Assembly: GCA_013375385.1 (NCBI GenBank) | Contig: JABXJY010000023.1 | Span: 1-19,633 of the forward strand | DNA from: Desulfobacterales bacterium | GTDB taxonomy: Bacteria; Desulfobacterota; DSM-4660; Desulfatiglandales; B25-G16 | Direction of reading: 5' to 3' | DNA length: 19,633 nt | Shown here: in pieces, positions 1 to 7,150 of the stretch | How the letters are laid out: each line of letters opens with the position of its first letter | How positions within the stretch are numbered: the stretch's first letter is position 1 | Notes under the pieces: generated by a model | What the model was told of the DNA's origin: nothing | The model's database searches: none | The model's input: only the letters and a program-made list of their open reading frames with translations | Position numbers and translations under genes: made by a program

Positions 1-1
1 A

Positions 2-1003
2 TCGCTTGAAGAATTAAGAGAGCTGGCCATAACAAGTAATCTCCTGGTTGTGGATTCTATTATCCAGAGGAAAACAGAGGGAAATTCCCGCTTCCTTTTA
101 GGAAAGGGAAAACTAAGCGAGTTAGTTGTACGCTCTCTTCAGGCAGGGGCTAACCTTCTAATCTTCGACGGTGAGCTGACTCCTGCACAAGTCAGGGTTC
201 TGACAGATTACACGGAAACGAAGATAATTGATAGGAACCAGTTGATATTGGATATATTTTCCAGGAGGGCAATCACCAGAGAAGGAAAGATACAGGTGGA
301 GCTTGCTCAATTAAGGTATCTTCTACCTCGATTGATTACCAAGAATACAGCCATGTCAAGACTAACCGGTGGGATAGGCGGTCGGGGTCCTGGAGAGACC
401 AAGTTGGAAATCAACAGGAGGAGGGTGAGGGATAGAATTATCTTATTAAACAAAGAGTTAAAGGAAATCAGAAGACAGAGGAAAGAGAGGAGAAAGAAGA
501 GAAAGAATAGGGATCTTCCGGTAATCTCAATTGTTGGGTATACAAATGCGGGAAAATCAACACTTCTTAATACCCTTACAAGAAGTCATGTAAGGGTAGA
601 CGATAGGCTGTTTGTCACACTCGATCCTACAAGTCGCCGCCTCAGGCTAAAAGAAGGGGAGGTCATTATTACCGATACCGTGGGATTTATCAGGGATTTG
701 CCAAAGGATCTATTGGAGGCCTTTGCTGCAACCCTTGAGGAGCTTCATGAGGCAGACCTTCTTCTCCATGTAGCAGATATCAGCAATGCAAGATTGGAAG
801 ATCAGATAGAATCAGTAGACAAGACCTTGAACGGCCTTGATCTGACTGAGATTCCGACTATTTTAGTCTTGAACAAAAGTGACAGGATGAACGGAACTCA
901 GGTTGCCCAGACTGCAAAAAGACTTAATGGAATAGCAATCTCGGCATTGTACGATTCAGGCCTGTCAATGCTTAGAGAGGAAATAGGGGATATCATATTC
1001 TGA
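2..1003 (+). CDS. hflX: GTPase HflX, 5'-truncated by window edge
   Basis: HflX is a cytoplasmic translation-factor-type GTPase that binds the 50S subunit and splits stalled or idle ribosomes under stress. The frame is open from the first bases of the window, so the N-terminus lies outside; 333 codons remain. A GTG at position 50 is inside the N-terminal domain and is not the start. Seen in order: the HflX N-terminal domain (with FLLGKGKLSEL), the family hallmark GGIGGRGPGETKLE (about 368-409), a basic coiled linker rich in K/R, then the G domain with G1 GYTNAGKS (536-559), G3 DTVGF (about 674-688) and G4 NKSD (about 875-886). The full-length protein would be about 400-430 residues if typical. 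The stop overlaps the end of convergent apbE by 11 bases. I am confident of the family; the upstream neighbour is not visible. Confidence 0.95.
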   Translation, partial: SLEELRELAITSNLLVVDSIIQRKTEGNSRFLLGKGKLSELVVRSLQAGANLLIFDGELTPAQVRVLTDYTETKIIDRNQLILDIFSRRAITREGKIQVELAQLRYLLPRLITKNTAMSRLTGGIGGRGPGETKLEINRRRVRDRIILLNKELKEIRRQRKERRKKRKNRDLPVISIVGYTNAGKSTLLNTLTRSHVRVDDRLFVTLDPTSRRLRLKEGEVIITDTVGFIRDLPKDLLEAFAATLEELHEADLLLHVADISNARLEDQIESVDKTLNGLDLTEIPTILVLNKSDRMNGTQVAQTAKRLNGIAISALYDSGLSMLREEIGDIIF

Positions 1004-2054
1004 TTCCCTGCCATCCACTAGATTTGATCCTTTTCCTATTCCTGGTAACTATTAGGCTTTGACAGGAGGGAAGCGAATTTATCAATCTCGTCGCTCCAAC
1101 TGGATCAAGGATAAAGAGTGTAGTTGAAAGGGCATCAGCCTCCATTGCTGTTGGAGCCTGAACCGAAACGCTTGCATTGATTAAGGGTGATAATCCGGTC
1201 TTGGGATTAACAATATGATGAAAGATCTTCTCTTGGTCAAAGAACACCTCGTAGTTGCCAGAGGTGGCAATAGATCTGTTTGTGATAGCGACCGTGTCAG
1301 GGTAATCTTTTTTCTTTAAAGGGTCTTCGACGGCTATCTTCCAAGGCCTGTTATTTCCTTTGTCACCTATTGTCCTGATATCCCCCCCTGCGTTTACAAG
1401 GCCATGGTTTATACCATTCAGGATCAATTTTTCAACCGCCTTATCTACAATAAAGCCTTTGGCAATACCATCCAGAGTAATTCCCATACCATCTCTCTTA
1501 AATTCTATGGTTTTTCCATTGAGAGAAACTAGTTCGGCATCAACAAGTTCCAAGACTTCAGTGATCTTTTCCTCACTTGGCAGGACATGTTTTGGATCTT
1601 TATAGGATCTAACGAACAGATCCAAGAGTGGTTTCACTGTGATATCGAAAAGGTGATTACTAATTTGATGGTAATGCATGGATTCCTTGATCATAAAAGA
1701 AAGTTCAGGAGGAGCCTCCTTGAGAAATCCGTAGCGGTTCAGCTGAGCTACCGGCGTACTAGCATCGTGCCTGCTCATCATTTTGGTCAGTCTCTCTATC
1801 TCTTCAAAGGCTACGGCCACTGCCTCCTCGGCATGGTCTCTGGAGGGATTAAGAACGGTGATAGAAACTATGGTCCCCATGCCTATCCTGGACTTCGAGA
1901 CCTTATACAGTCTTCTGTCAAACCTTACCGCCTCAGCTAACGGCGCTCCCACAGGGCACGTTGCCAAGCCAAGCCCAGCTATACCGCAGATTCTTAGGAA
2001 GTCCCTCCTATCTATGTATCCATGCTCCGGTAATTGGTAGGACTCTCTAACCAT
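993..2054 (-). CDS. apbE: FAD:protein FMN transferase (ApbE family)
   Basis: ApbE covalently attaches FMN, taken from FAD, to a Thr/Ser of target flavoproteins such as RnfG/NqrC-type subunits, outside the cytoplasmic membrane. The 353-residue product has a twin-arginine-like leader, RRDFLRICG (residues 16-24), followed by a hydrophobic stretch, so Tat export is likely. Family motifs seen: MSRHDAS (93-99), DGIAKGFIVD (195-204), NAGGDI (221-226), SIATSGNYE (261-269), HHIVNPKTG (279-287) and EADALST (305-311). The last carries the expected Mg-binding acidic residues. Cys33 sits after LAT, a poor lipobox, so lipidation is doubtful. The ATG at 2054 is preceded by a GGGGGA Shine-Dalgarno and a plausible promoter. 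No rnf or nqr target gene is visible here, so the substrate is unknown. The 3' end overlaps hflX tail to tail. Confidence 0.95.
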   Translation of the reverse strand: MVRESYQLPEHGYIDRRDFLRICGIAGLGLATCPVGAPLAEAVRFDRRLYKVSKSRIGMGTIVSITVLNPSRDHAEEAVAVAFEEIERLTKMMSRHDASTPVAQLNRYGFLKEAPPELSFMIKESMHYHQISNHLFDITVKPLLDLFVRSYKDPKHVLPSEEKITEVLELVDAELVSLNGKTIEFKRDGMGITLDGIAKGFIVDKAVEKLILNGINHGLVNAGGDIRTIGDKGNNRPWKIAVEDPLKKKDYPDTVAITNRSIATSGNYEVFFDQEKIFHHIVNPKTGLSPLINASVSVQAPTAMEADALSTTLFILDPVGATRLINSLPSCQSLIVTRNRKRIKSSGWQGIRI

Positions 2055-2079
2055 TGTATCCCCCAGAGAGTTTTTTTCG

Positions 2080-2108
2080 TGTATATCACTTGACTCGATT
2101 GATTACAA
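2080..2108 (-). promoter_or_regulatory. Candidate sigma70 promoter for apbE
   Basis: On the minus strand, TTGTAA (2108-2103) and TATACA (2085-2080) are separated by exactly 17 bases, each matching the consensus at 4 of 6 positions. The predicted transcript starts about 20 bases upstream of the apbE ATG at 2054 and includes its GGGGGA ribosome site. The assignment rests on spacing and position only. Confidence 0.45.
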
Positions 2109-2444
2109 GATTCTTTTCTATTGCATGCATTTTTTCCCGCCTATGTCTTCCCCGCGGTCATTTCGTGCGCCTGCTTCCTATTCTTAATGGAGAGGGTGAG
2201 CTTTGTCTGTTCTCCATTCGTAAGGTGTTTTTTCGATTGTCTTCTGAGAACAGCAAAGTCTGCTGTCTGGAGAAATGACCTCATGCGTTCTAATACCACA
2301 TAGACGAAATTATTGGTCAGGATATAAATCTAAATCCTGTAAGGGTTAAATATGGCTCATTTTTTGGGTTCAATGAATCTTTTTGTTCATGCACTTGCTT
2401 TTATTCTCAAAACGGCTTAAGACAAGAGTGTCTCGTGTTGTTAG
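2109..2444. other. Intergenic region between apbE and the secreted coiled-coil gene
   Basis: This stretch lies between two divergent genes. I see no convincing coding sequence in it: open frames of 60-74 codons exist on the plus strand but lack a good ribosome site and have protein-unlike composition. No strong plus-strand promoter was found. A weak pair, TTGCTT (2395-2400) and TAAGAC (2418-2423) with 17-base spacing, is the best candidate for the downstream gene. No hairpin, tRNA or riboswitch was recognised. Confidence 0.4.
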
Positions 2445-2465
2445 ATGATAGGAGGTGATCTTTTG

Positions 2466-3026
2466 ATGAAAAAACTTTGCATCCCCTTTATCAGTTTTTT
2501 TCTTTTGTGCTCTTTCGGTCTGGCTTTGGCCGACAATGAAAAAGGTAGTGACATGACTGTCGGACAGAGCGTAAAAGAAATTGTAAACTCTATCAACGAA
2601 ATTATTGGGAGCAGCATCAGGCTTGCCGGGGCAAAATTAAAAGAGCTTCAAAAGGAGCTGGAAAAGGGAGGAACCTCTATACAGAAACAAGTAGAGAAAT
2701 CCATGGTAGAGGGGCTTCAAAAGATGCTGGCTGAACTAAGAAGACTGGAGAAGGCCCTCAAGAAAAACCTGGCTGAGAGGGAAGGGCTTCCAAAAGAAAA
2801 ACTTAATCAGTACCTGAAAGACCGGGATAACCTGGTAGAGAGAGTAGACCGATTCAGAAAGAGAATAGAAAGGTTCGCTGAAGAGATAGGAAGAGAATGC
2901 AAATCACTGAAAGAGCCGATCAGGTTAAAAGTTCAGGATATCCTTAAGGAGATGGAGCAGGCTATTAACCGTATGGAAGAAAGACTCAAAAGGCAGAGGC
3001 AGATTGATGAAACACTTTCTACATAA
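2466..3026 (+). CDS. Secreted coiled-coil protein of unknown function
   Basis: I do not recognise a named family. The start is placed at ATG 2466 because an excellent Shine-Dalgarno, AGGAGGTGA (2450-2458), lies 7 bases upstream; the in-frame ATG at 2445 lies upstream of that site and has none of its own. The 186-residue product has a Sec signal peptide: MKK, a hydrophobic core at about residues 5-20, and a likely cut after ALA (20-22) before DNEK. The mature part is almost entirely charged, Lys/Glu/Arg/Leu-rich helix (about 35-180) with heptad-like spacing and a possible break near GLPKEK (107-112). It has a single mature Cys (about 145), no lipobox and no TM segment after the signal. It probably acts in the periplasm, perhaps as a structural, adhesive or chaperone-like helix bundle, but that is inference. 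It stands alone, flanked by divergent apbE and a convergent membrane-protein gene. Confidence 0.75.
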   Translation: MKKLCIPFISFFLLCSFGLALADNEKGSDMTVGQSVKEIVNSINEIIGSSIRLAGAKLKELQKELEKGGTSIQKQVEKSMVEGLQKMLAELRRLEKALKKNLAEREGLPKEKLNQYLKDRDNLVERVDRFRKRIERFAEEIGRECKSLKEPIRLKVQDILKEMEQAINRMEERLKRQRQIDETLST

Positions 3027-3111
3027 TGAGGCCGCCATTCGTTTTCTTGGGCTTCCTGCGAGGGAAACAGAGCACTATCATTTCAATAACTCGTAGAATT
3101 TCCAAGACATT

Positions 3112-4134
3112 TTAAGTGTCCAGATCATTTTCTTTTCGAAGAGATATTCCTCCGTTGGTAAGGCTACGGAATGAGACGTGTTGAAGTAAGAGGACTATCA
3201 ATCCTAAAATGACAGTAGGAATAAATCCCGCAGCATGAAGGAGGATTGCCATTGATAGTGCCTTTTCCCGGCTGAAACCATAGAAAATTAGGCCATACTG
3301 ACATGCCAAGTGAAATGTTCCGATATATCCAGGGGCCGAAGGTATTGTGACGCTGAAGCACAGTAGCACGAGGATAAGAAAGGGGGCTAAGAAGGGCAGG
3401 GACATACCCATGGAAAGACCAAGCACATATATCTGAAATACGGTAAGACACCAGAGGCTAAGGGAGTAAAATATTACCGCGAGAAGCTGTGCTGGGCCCT
3501 TGACAAGGACAAGCCCATCGCTGAAATCTTTAAGGATATCAACGAGCTTTTGTCGTATTTTCGTTGACAAGAAAAAGAGCAAAGTCTCAGCGATATTGAG
3601 AAAGGTTTGAGTCTTTCCCTTCAGGCCTATAAGAAGGAGGATTGACACCAAGAAAACAATGAGAAGAAGGAATCCCCCTGTTCTTAGAGCCCTCCCTGTT
3701 GATTCCCATTCGGAAGGAAAATCGGTAGACAGGATAACGAACAGTAATATGAGAAGAATGGTGAAAACATCAAACAGCCTTTCAGTAACAATGGTTGCTA
3801 ATGACGAACTCTTGCTTATCTTTTCCATGCGTCCAATGTAATTTGCCCTTATGAATTCACCCAACCGGGCTGGTAGGACGCAGTTGGCAGCAAAACCAAT
3901 AACTGTAGAAGAAAATAGGCTGGATAGACCTATTCTTTTTATTGGCTCCAAAAGGTGAAACCATCTTAGGGCCCTGATTAGATAGAAAATGACAGTTAAC
4001 ATAACAACCATGACAACAAAAGTAAGGCTGGTAGTTTTGATAGAGAGGAAAATGAGCCCTACATCCACATTGCGGAATGCAGTATATAAAAATGCACTGC
4101 TGATTAAAACTCCTAACCAGAATTTCCGGTTCAT
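3112..4134 (-). CDS. LPG synthase transmembrane-domain / YbhN-like membrane protein (UPF0104)
   Basis: This is a 340-residue polytopic inner-membrane protein of the lysylphosphatidylglycerol-synthase TM family (PF03706-type, flippase-like). About eight hydrophobic segments are visible, for example near residues 5-20, 38-54, 122-136, 152-170, 214-238, 246-266 and 296-318. Family-like motifs are RALRWFHLL (54-62), LPARLGEFIRA (87-97), TIVTERLFD (114-122) and PSAPGYIGTFH (265-275). There is no C-terminal soluble aminoacyl-transferase domain, so it is not a full MprF. Free-standing members are thought to move or help make lipids or glycolipids; the actual substrate is unknown. The ATG overlaps the ribF stop as ATGA, implying translational coupling, though no functional link to flavin synthesis is evident. 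The gene ends convergently with the secreted coiled-coil gene, and I see no clear terminator in the 85 bases between them. Confidence 0.85.
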   Translation of the reverse strand: MNRKFWLGVLISSAFLYTAFRNVDVGLIFLSIKTTSLTFVVMVVMLTVIFYLIRALRWFHLLEPIKRIGLSSLFSSTVIGFAANCVLPARLGEFIRANYIGRMEKISKSSSLATIVTERLFDVFTILLILLFVILSTDFPSEWESTGRALRTGGFLLLIVFLVSILLLIGLKGKTQTFLNIAETLLFFLSTKIRQKLVDILKDFSDGLVLVKGPAQLLAVIFYSLSLWCLTVFQIYVLGLSMGMSLPFLAPFLILVLLCFSVTIPSAPGYIGTFHLACQYGLIFYGFSREKALSMAILLHAAGFIPTVILGLIVLLLQHVSFRSLTNGGISLRKENDLDT

Positions 4135-5072
4135 AGTCTGTTTTTTTCTTTTCGAAAAAACTCTTGTGCCTGCTCAATATCTCGGCTGATCTGTTGAGAA
4201 AGCTCTGTAGCACTGGCAAAGGTTATCTCATCCCGCAAGCGGGAGAGGAAATTGATCTTGATCCTTTCCTTTAATATATCAGCGGATAGATCAAGAATAT
4301 AAGTCTCAACCGACAGGGTCTTATCCCTAAATGTTGGATTGTAGCCTATGTTAGTCAATCCTTGATAGATCTTGCCCTTCAGATCCACGGTAACAACATA
4401 TACGCCTTCCTTTGGTATGAGCTCATCAGACAACTTCAGATTGGCTGTAGGGTAGCCTAATTGAGGCCCACCCCTATTCCTACCTCTAATGACCTCTCCT
4501 CTGATCTGGTAGTTTCTTCCAAGCAGTTGTTTTGCCTTGGAGACCTTCCCTTCCGTAATAAGGTTACGAATTGATGTGCTAGATACCAAACGTTTTCCCA
4601 CATAAACGGGCCCCACTTGATGGACCCTGAAATTGAACTTTTTGCCCATTTCCTTCAAGAGGTCAATATTGCCTTCTCTGTTATGGCCAAAGGCATAATC
4701 GTAACCGACTGCTATCTCTTTGATCCTCAGACGATCTACGAGGATATTTTTCACAAAATCTCTGGCGGAAATAGCAGCAAATTCTAATGTAAACCTTATC
4801 AAGAGAAGAATATCGGTCCCTTGGTTTATCATCAGCTCTTTTTTTTGTTCTAATAGGGTTATGAGTGGTTTTGCCTTCTTTGGAGACATTACCTTCATAG
4901 GATGTGGCTCAAAGGTGATTACTATAGATGTTCCACCTAGATCCTTGGCCCTGTCCATAACCTTTCTAAAAATAGCCTGATGTGCCCAGTGTACGCCGTC
5001 AAAGTTCCCTATCGTGACTACAGGGTTTTTGATATCTTCAGGGAGATCATTGAGAGTGTAAATAGTGGTCAT
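4131..5072 (-). CDS. ribF: Bifunctional riboflavin kinase / FAD synthetase
   Basis: RibF phosphorylates riboflavin to FMN and then adenylylates FMN to FAD in the cytoplasm. With the start at ATG 5072 the product is 313 residues, normal for the family. A GTG at 5111 would add 13 residues, but its nearest purine-rich site (GAGG) lies only about 2 bases away, while the 5072 ATG follows AAGGGG at about 10 bases. FAD-synthetase half: GNFDGVHWAHQ (22-32, the HxGH-type nucleotidyl-transferase motif with Ala where Gly is usual), FEPHP (54-58), GYDYAFGHNREG (123-134) and SSTSIR (164-169). Riboflavin-kinase half: GYPTANL (206-212), NIGYNPTF (241-248) and ETYILDL (256-262) with the catalytic Glu. It is the first gene of a two-gene unit. 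Its FAD product is the FMN donor for ApbE, encoded about 2 kb away on the same strand but not in the same transcript. No FMN riboswitch was seen upstream. Confidence 0.96.
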   Translation of the reverse strand: MTTIYTLNDLPEDIKNPVVTIGNFDGVHWAHQAIFRKVMDRAKDLGGTSIVITFEPHPMKVMSPKKAKPLITLLEQKKELMINQGTDILLLIRFTLEFAAISARDFVKNILVDRLRIKEIAVGYDYAFGHNREGNIDLLKEMGKKFNFRVHQVGPVYVGKRLVSSTSIRNLITEGKVSKAKQLLGRNYQIRGEVIRGRNRGGPQLGYPTANLKLSDELIPKEGVYVVTVDLKGKIYQGLTNIGYNPTFRDKTLSVETYILDLSADILKERIKINFLSRLRDEITFASATELSQQISRDIEQAQEFFRKEKNRL

Positions 5073-5439
5073 AGAATTGAAACCCCTTTCTTGAGCGATA
5101 TTGAGTTTCACCCTCTTAACTCAGGGCGACCTTCTAAGTCATATGCAAGGCTACATAGTTGTCTGCTATTCCTAAGACTCTTGCCTCTTGACTTTCTTGA
5201 AGCGTTTGCTCAAGGTTCTTTACCTTATTTTTTGTTTTTTCACAACCGTTATTCTAATGCTTACAAGGAGGTATCTTTTTGCCTTTGTATTGTCATTTCG
5301 TTAGCATTGTAGAAGAGAGAGTTGTTTTTTTGGTGAGGTTCAATGAGAAAGGCCTAAAGGTGTTAAGATGGAAAAGATTCATTGTGACTGAGAGGGTCTG
5401 AATAGATGACTGGCGGACTTTGACAATGAGTATATATAC
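5073..5439. other. Intergenic region between ribF and coaX
   Basis: This gap separates two minus-strand genes. Its only notable content is a short plus-strand ORF with a strong ribosome site (5279-5401, listed separately). I found no convincing promoter for ribF on the minus strand and no clear hairpin terminator for coaX. The plus-strand frames extending from about 4980 to 5312 are mostly opposite ribF and are not convincing. Confidence 0.4.
5279..5401 (+). CDS. Possible 40-residue small protein, TTG start
   Basis: A near-perfect Shine-Dalgarno, AAGGAGGT (5265-5272), is followed after 6 bases by TTG, opening a frame of 40 codons that ends in TGA at 5399-5401. The predicted peptide is basic, with a hydrophobic middle (residues 14-20, RVVFLVR) and a Lys/Arg-rich second half (KGLKVLRWKRF, 24-34). 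I do not recognise it. It stands alone on the plus strand between two minus-strand genes, and no strong promoter is visible. The ribosome site makes it worth listing, but chance is a real possibility for so short a frame. Confidence 0.25.
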   Translation: MPLYCHFVSIVEERVVFLVRFNEKGLKVLRWKRFIVTERV

Positions 5440-6213
5440 CTATCTAGGGGAGTTTAACTTAAAGATTGTATTCAATCCTTCCAGGGTCAAGAATTCTTCT
5501 ATATAGTCGATACTTCTGGCTTCGGATTTTATCAGTGGGGCCAGACCTCCAGTTGCTATGACAGTAAGATCAGATCCTACCTCTTCTTTTATCCGATTTA
5601 CCATTCCGTCAACCAGGCCAGCATACCCATAGACAAGGCCTGAACTTATACTATCCATGGTCTCCTTGGCTACCACTGTTTTAGGTTTGGCGAATATCTC
5701 AACCCGAGGTAACTTGGAGGCCTTCTGAAATAGGGCCTCGGCAGAGATAATTATCCCGGGAGCTATCGCTCCCCCTTCATATGCACCTTCAGCGGATATG
5801 TAATCAAAGGTTGTTGCCGTACCGAAATCTACCACGATCAGCCCTGTCCTGTATTTCTGATATGCAGCTACTGCATTGACTATCCTGTCAGCACCAACCT
5901 CTTTTGGATTATCGTATTTGATAGGCATCCCTGTCTTTATATTTGGGCTAACAATCATTGGTTCATGATCAAAATAAAGGAGGCAAAACTCCTTAAAGGC
6001 ATTAAGAAGAGGCGGCACAACGCAAGAGACAATTACGTTCCTTATACGATGAATATCAAATTGAGCCGGTACCAATAGGTTGTTGACTAATATACCTAAT
6101 TCATCACTGGTCATGTCTCTTTCTGTTCTTATTCGCCAGTGATTAAGCATTGTATCATCTTGGAAGATACCAAGAACAATGTTCGTGTTACCTACATCAA
6201 TACACAGCAGCAT
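5440..6213 (-). CDS. coaX: Type III pantothenate kinase
   Basis: CoaX phosphorylates pantothenate in the first committed step of coenzyme A synthesis. The start is set at ATG 6213, which follows AAGGGA at about 8 bases and places the ATP-binding motif at the very N-terminus, as is normal; a longer in-frame start at 6264 would add 17 unlikely residues. The 257-residue product matches the family length. Motifs: DVGNTN (6-11), GADR (107-110, within the stretch after YDNPKEV), DFGTATTFD (129-137, catalytic Asp region), GGAIAPG (147-153) and ATGGLA (220-225). Type III kinases have the acetate-kinase/Hsp70 actin-like fold, generally need a monovalent cation and are not CoA-inhibited (family knowledge). 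It lies 61 bases downstream of folP, probably the last gene of the tilS-ftsH-folP-coaX block. Confidence 0.96.
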   Translation of the reverse strand: MLLCIDVGNTNIVLGIFQDDTMLNHWRIRTERDMTSDELGILVNNLLVPAQFDIHRIRNVIVSCVVPPLLNAFKEFCLLYFDHEPMIVSPNIKTGMPIKYDNPKEVGADRIVNAVAAYQKYRTGLIVVDFGTATTFDYISAEGAYEGGAIAPGIIISAEALFQKASKLPRVEIFAKPKTVVAKETMDSISSGLVYGYAGLVDGMVNRIKEEVGSDLTVIATGGLAPLIKSEARSIDYIEEFLTLEGLNTIFKLNSPR

Positions 6214-6274
6214 AATTAATCCCTTCTCATCCAAACATAAGCAACTTGCATCAGGAGGGAGCAAAAAGGGTTAT

Positions 6275-7150
6275 TCAGGCTTTGGGCTTAGAACTCCCAG
6301 ATTTTATGGCATCAATAATGGTCACCGTTTCCTTGGCAGCCCTGACATTGTGTGCTCTGACGATGCTTGCTCCATTCATTGCAGCAGCAGCAATAGTGGC
6401 CATGGTACCGGTTTCACGAGATTGCACTGGGAGGTCGAGTACATGGCCTATAAAGGACTTATTAGAGGTACCTACAAGAATTGGTTGCCCAAGAGAGCAA
6501 AATCTATGTAACCCCCTTATTATTTTGAGATTATCGTCAAAAGATTTGCCGAAGCCAATACCAGGGTCAATGATGACAAGATCTCTTCTTATGCCTATTC
6601 TAATAGCCTGTTCCATGGCCTTGCTCAGGAATCCTATTACCTCACCAAAGAGATCTTTATAGGTTGGGTTTACCTGCATGTTCTTCGGTGTTCCCTTCAT
6701 ATGCATCAAAACAATGGGTACACCTGCATCTGCAACTAGTGGGCCTATGGCAGTATCAAATCTCATTGCACTTATATCGTTGACCATTTTTGCGCCGGCC
6801 TCCAAAGCCTGCCTGGCTACGTCGCTCTTATAGGTGTCTATGCTTATTGGGATGTCTATTTCTTGAGAGAGGGCCTTGATGACAGGTATTACTCTCCTTA
6901 GCTCTTCTTCAAGCGGGAGGGGATCTGAAAAAGGCCTTGCTGATTCACCCCCGACATCAATAATATCCGCACCCTCATTGGCCATCCTCAAACCGTGTTC
7001 CACAGCATCATCGATTCGGAAATGGAGACCCCCATCAGAAAAAGAGTCAGGGGTAACATTCAGGATGCCCATGATAAAGGTTTTAGAATCAAGATTGAGA
7101 TTATGGCTCAACCATTTCAAGGAGTTAGATTTTTTTACCTGAGGAGGCAA
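6275..7150 (-). CDS. folP: Dihydropteroate synthase
   Basis: FolP condenses 6-hydroxymethyl-7,8-dihydropterin pyrophosphate with p-aminobenzoate to give 7,8-dihydropteroate, the sulfonamide-sensitive step of folate synthesis. The 291-residue TIM-barrel product shows GILNVTPDSFSDGG (28-41), DVGGESARP (65-73), VNDIS (123-127), MHMKGTPKNMQ (149-159), DPGIGFGK (195-202) and VRAHN (264-268). The usual SRKS motif reads SNKS (229-232), an Arg-to-Asn change beside the substrate-binding Lys. The start appears to be TTG at 7150, with AAAGGA about 6 bases upstream; no ATG occurs before the essential GILNVTP motif except one inside it. The gene begins within the last 26 bases of ftsH, so it is very likely cotranscribed and translationally linked. 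Confidence 0.96.
   Translation of the reverse strand: MPPQVKKSNSLKWLSHNLNLDSKTFIMGILNVTPDSFSDGGLHFRIDDAVEHGLRMANEGADIIDVGGESARPFSDPLPLEEELRRVIPVIKALSQEIDIPISIDTYKSDVARQALEAGAKMVNDISAMRFDTAIGPLVADAGVPIVLMHMKGTPKNMQVNPTYKDLFGEVIGFLSKAMEQAIRIGIRRDLVIIDPGIGFGKSFDDNLKIIRGLHRFCSLGQPILVGTSNKSFIGHVLDLPVQSRETGTMATIAAAAMNGASIVRAHNVRAAKETVTIIDAIKSGSSKPKA

Noticed and set aside
2054..2303. Plus-strand frames of 60-74 codons after apbE's start
   Set aside because: No ribosome site, unusual composition, and one begins inside the apbE start region.
5073..5278. Possible FMN riboswitch upstream of ribF
   Set aside because: I could not find the conserved stem-loop sequences of the RFN element; the stretch is AT-rich without such motifs.
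4980..5312. Plus-strand 110-codon frame across the ribF start and the spacer
   Set aside because: Half of it is opposite ribF and the rest has no start signal; the separate 5279 frame with its own ribosome site is the better candidate there.
6214..6264. Longer coaX start at 6264
   Set aside because: It would put 17 residues before the DVGNTN motif, which normally sits at residues 5-10, and ATG 6213 has a good ribosome site.
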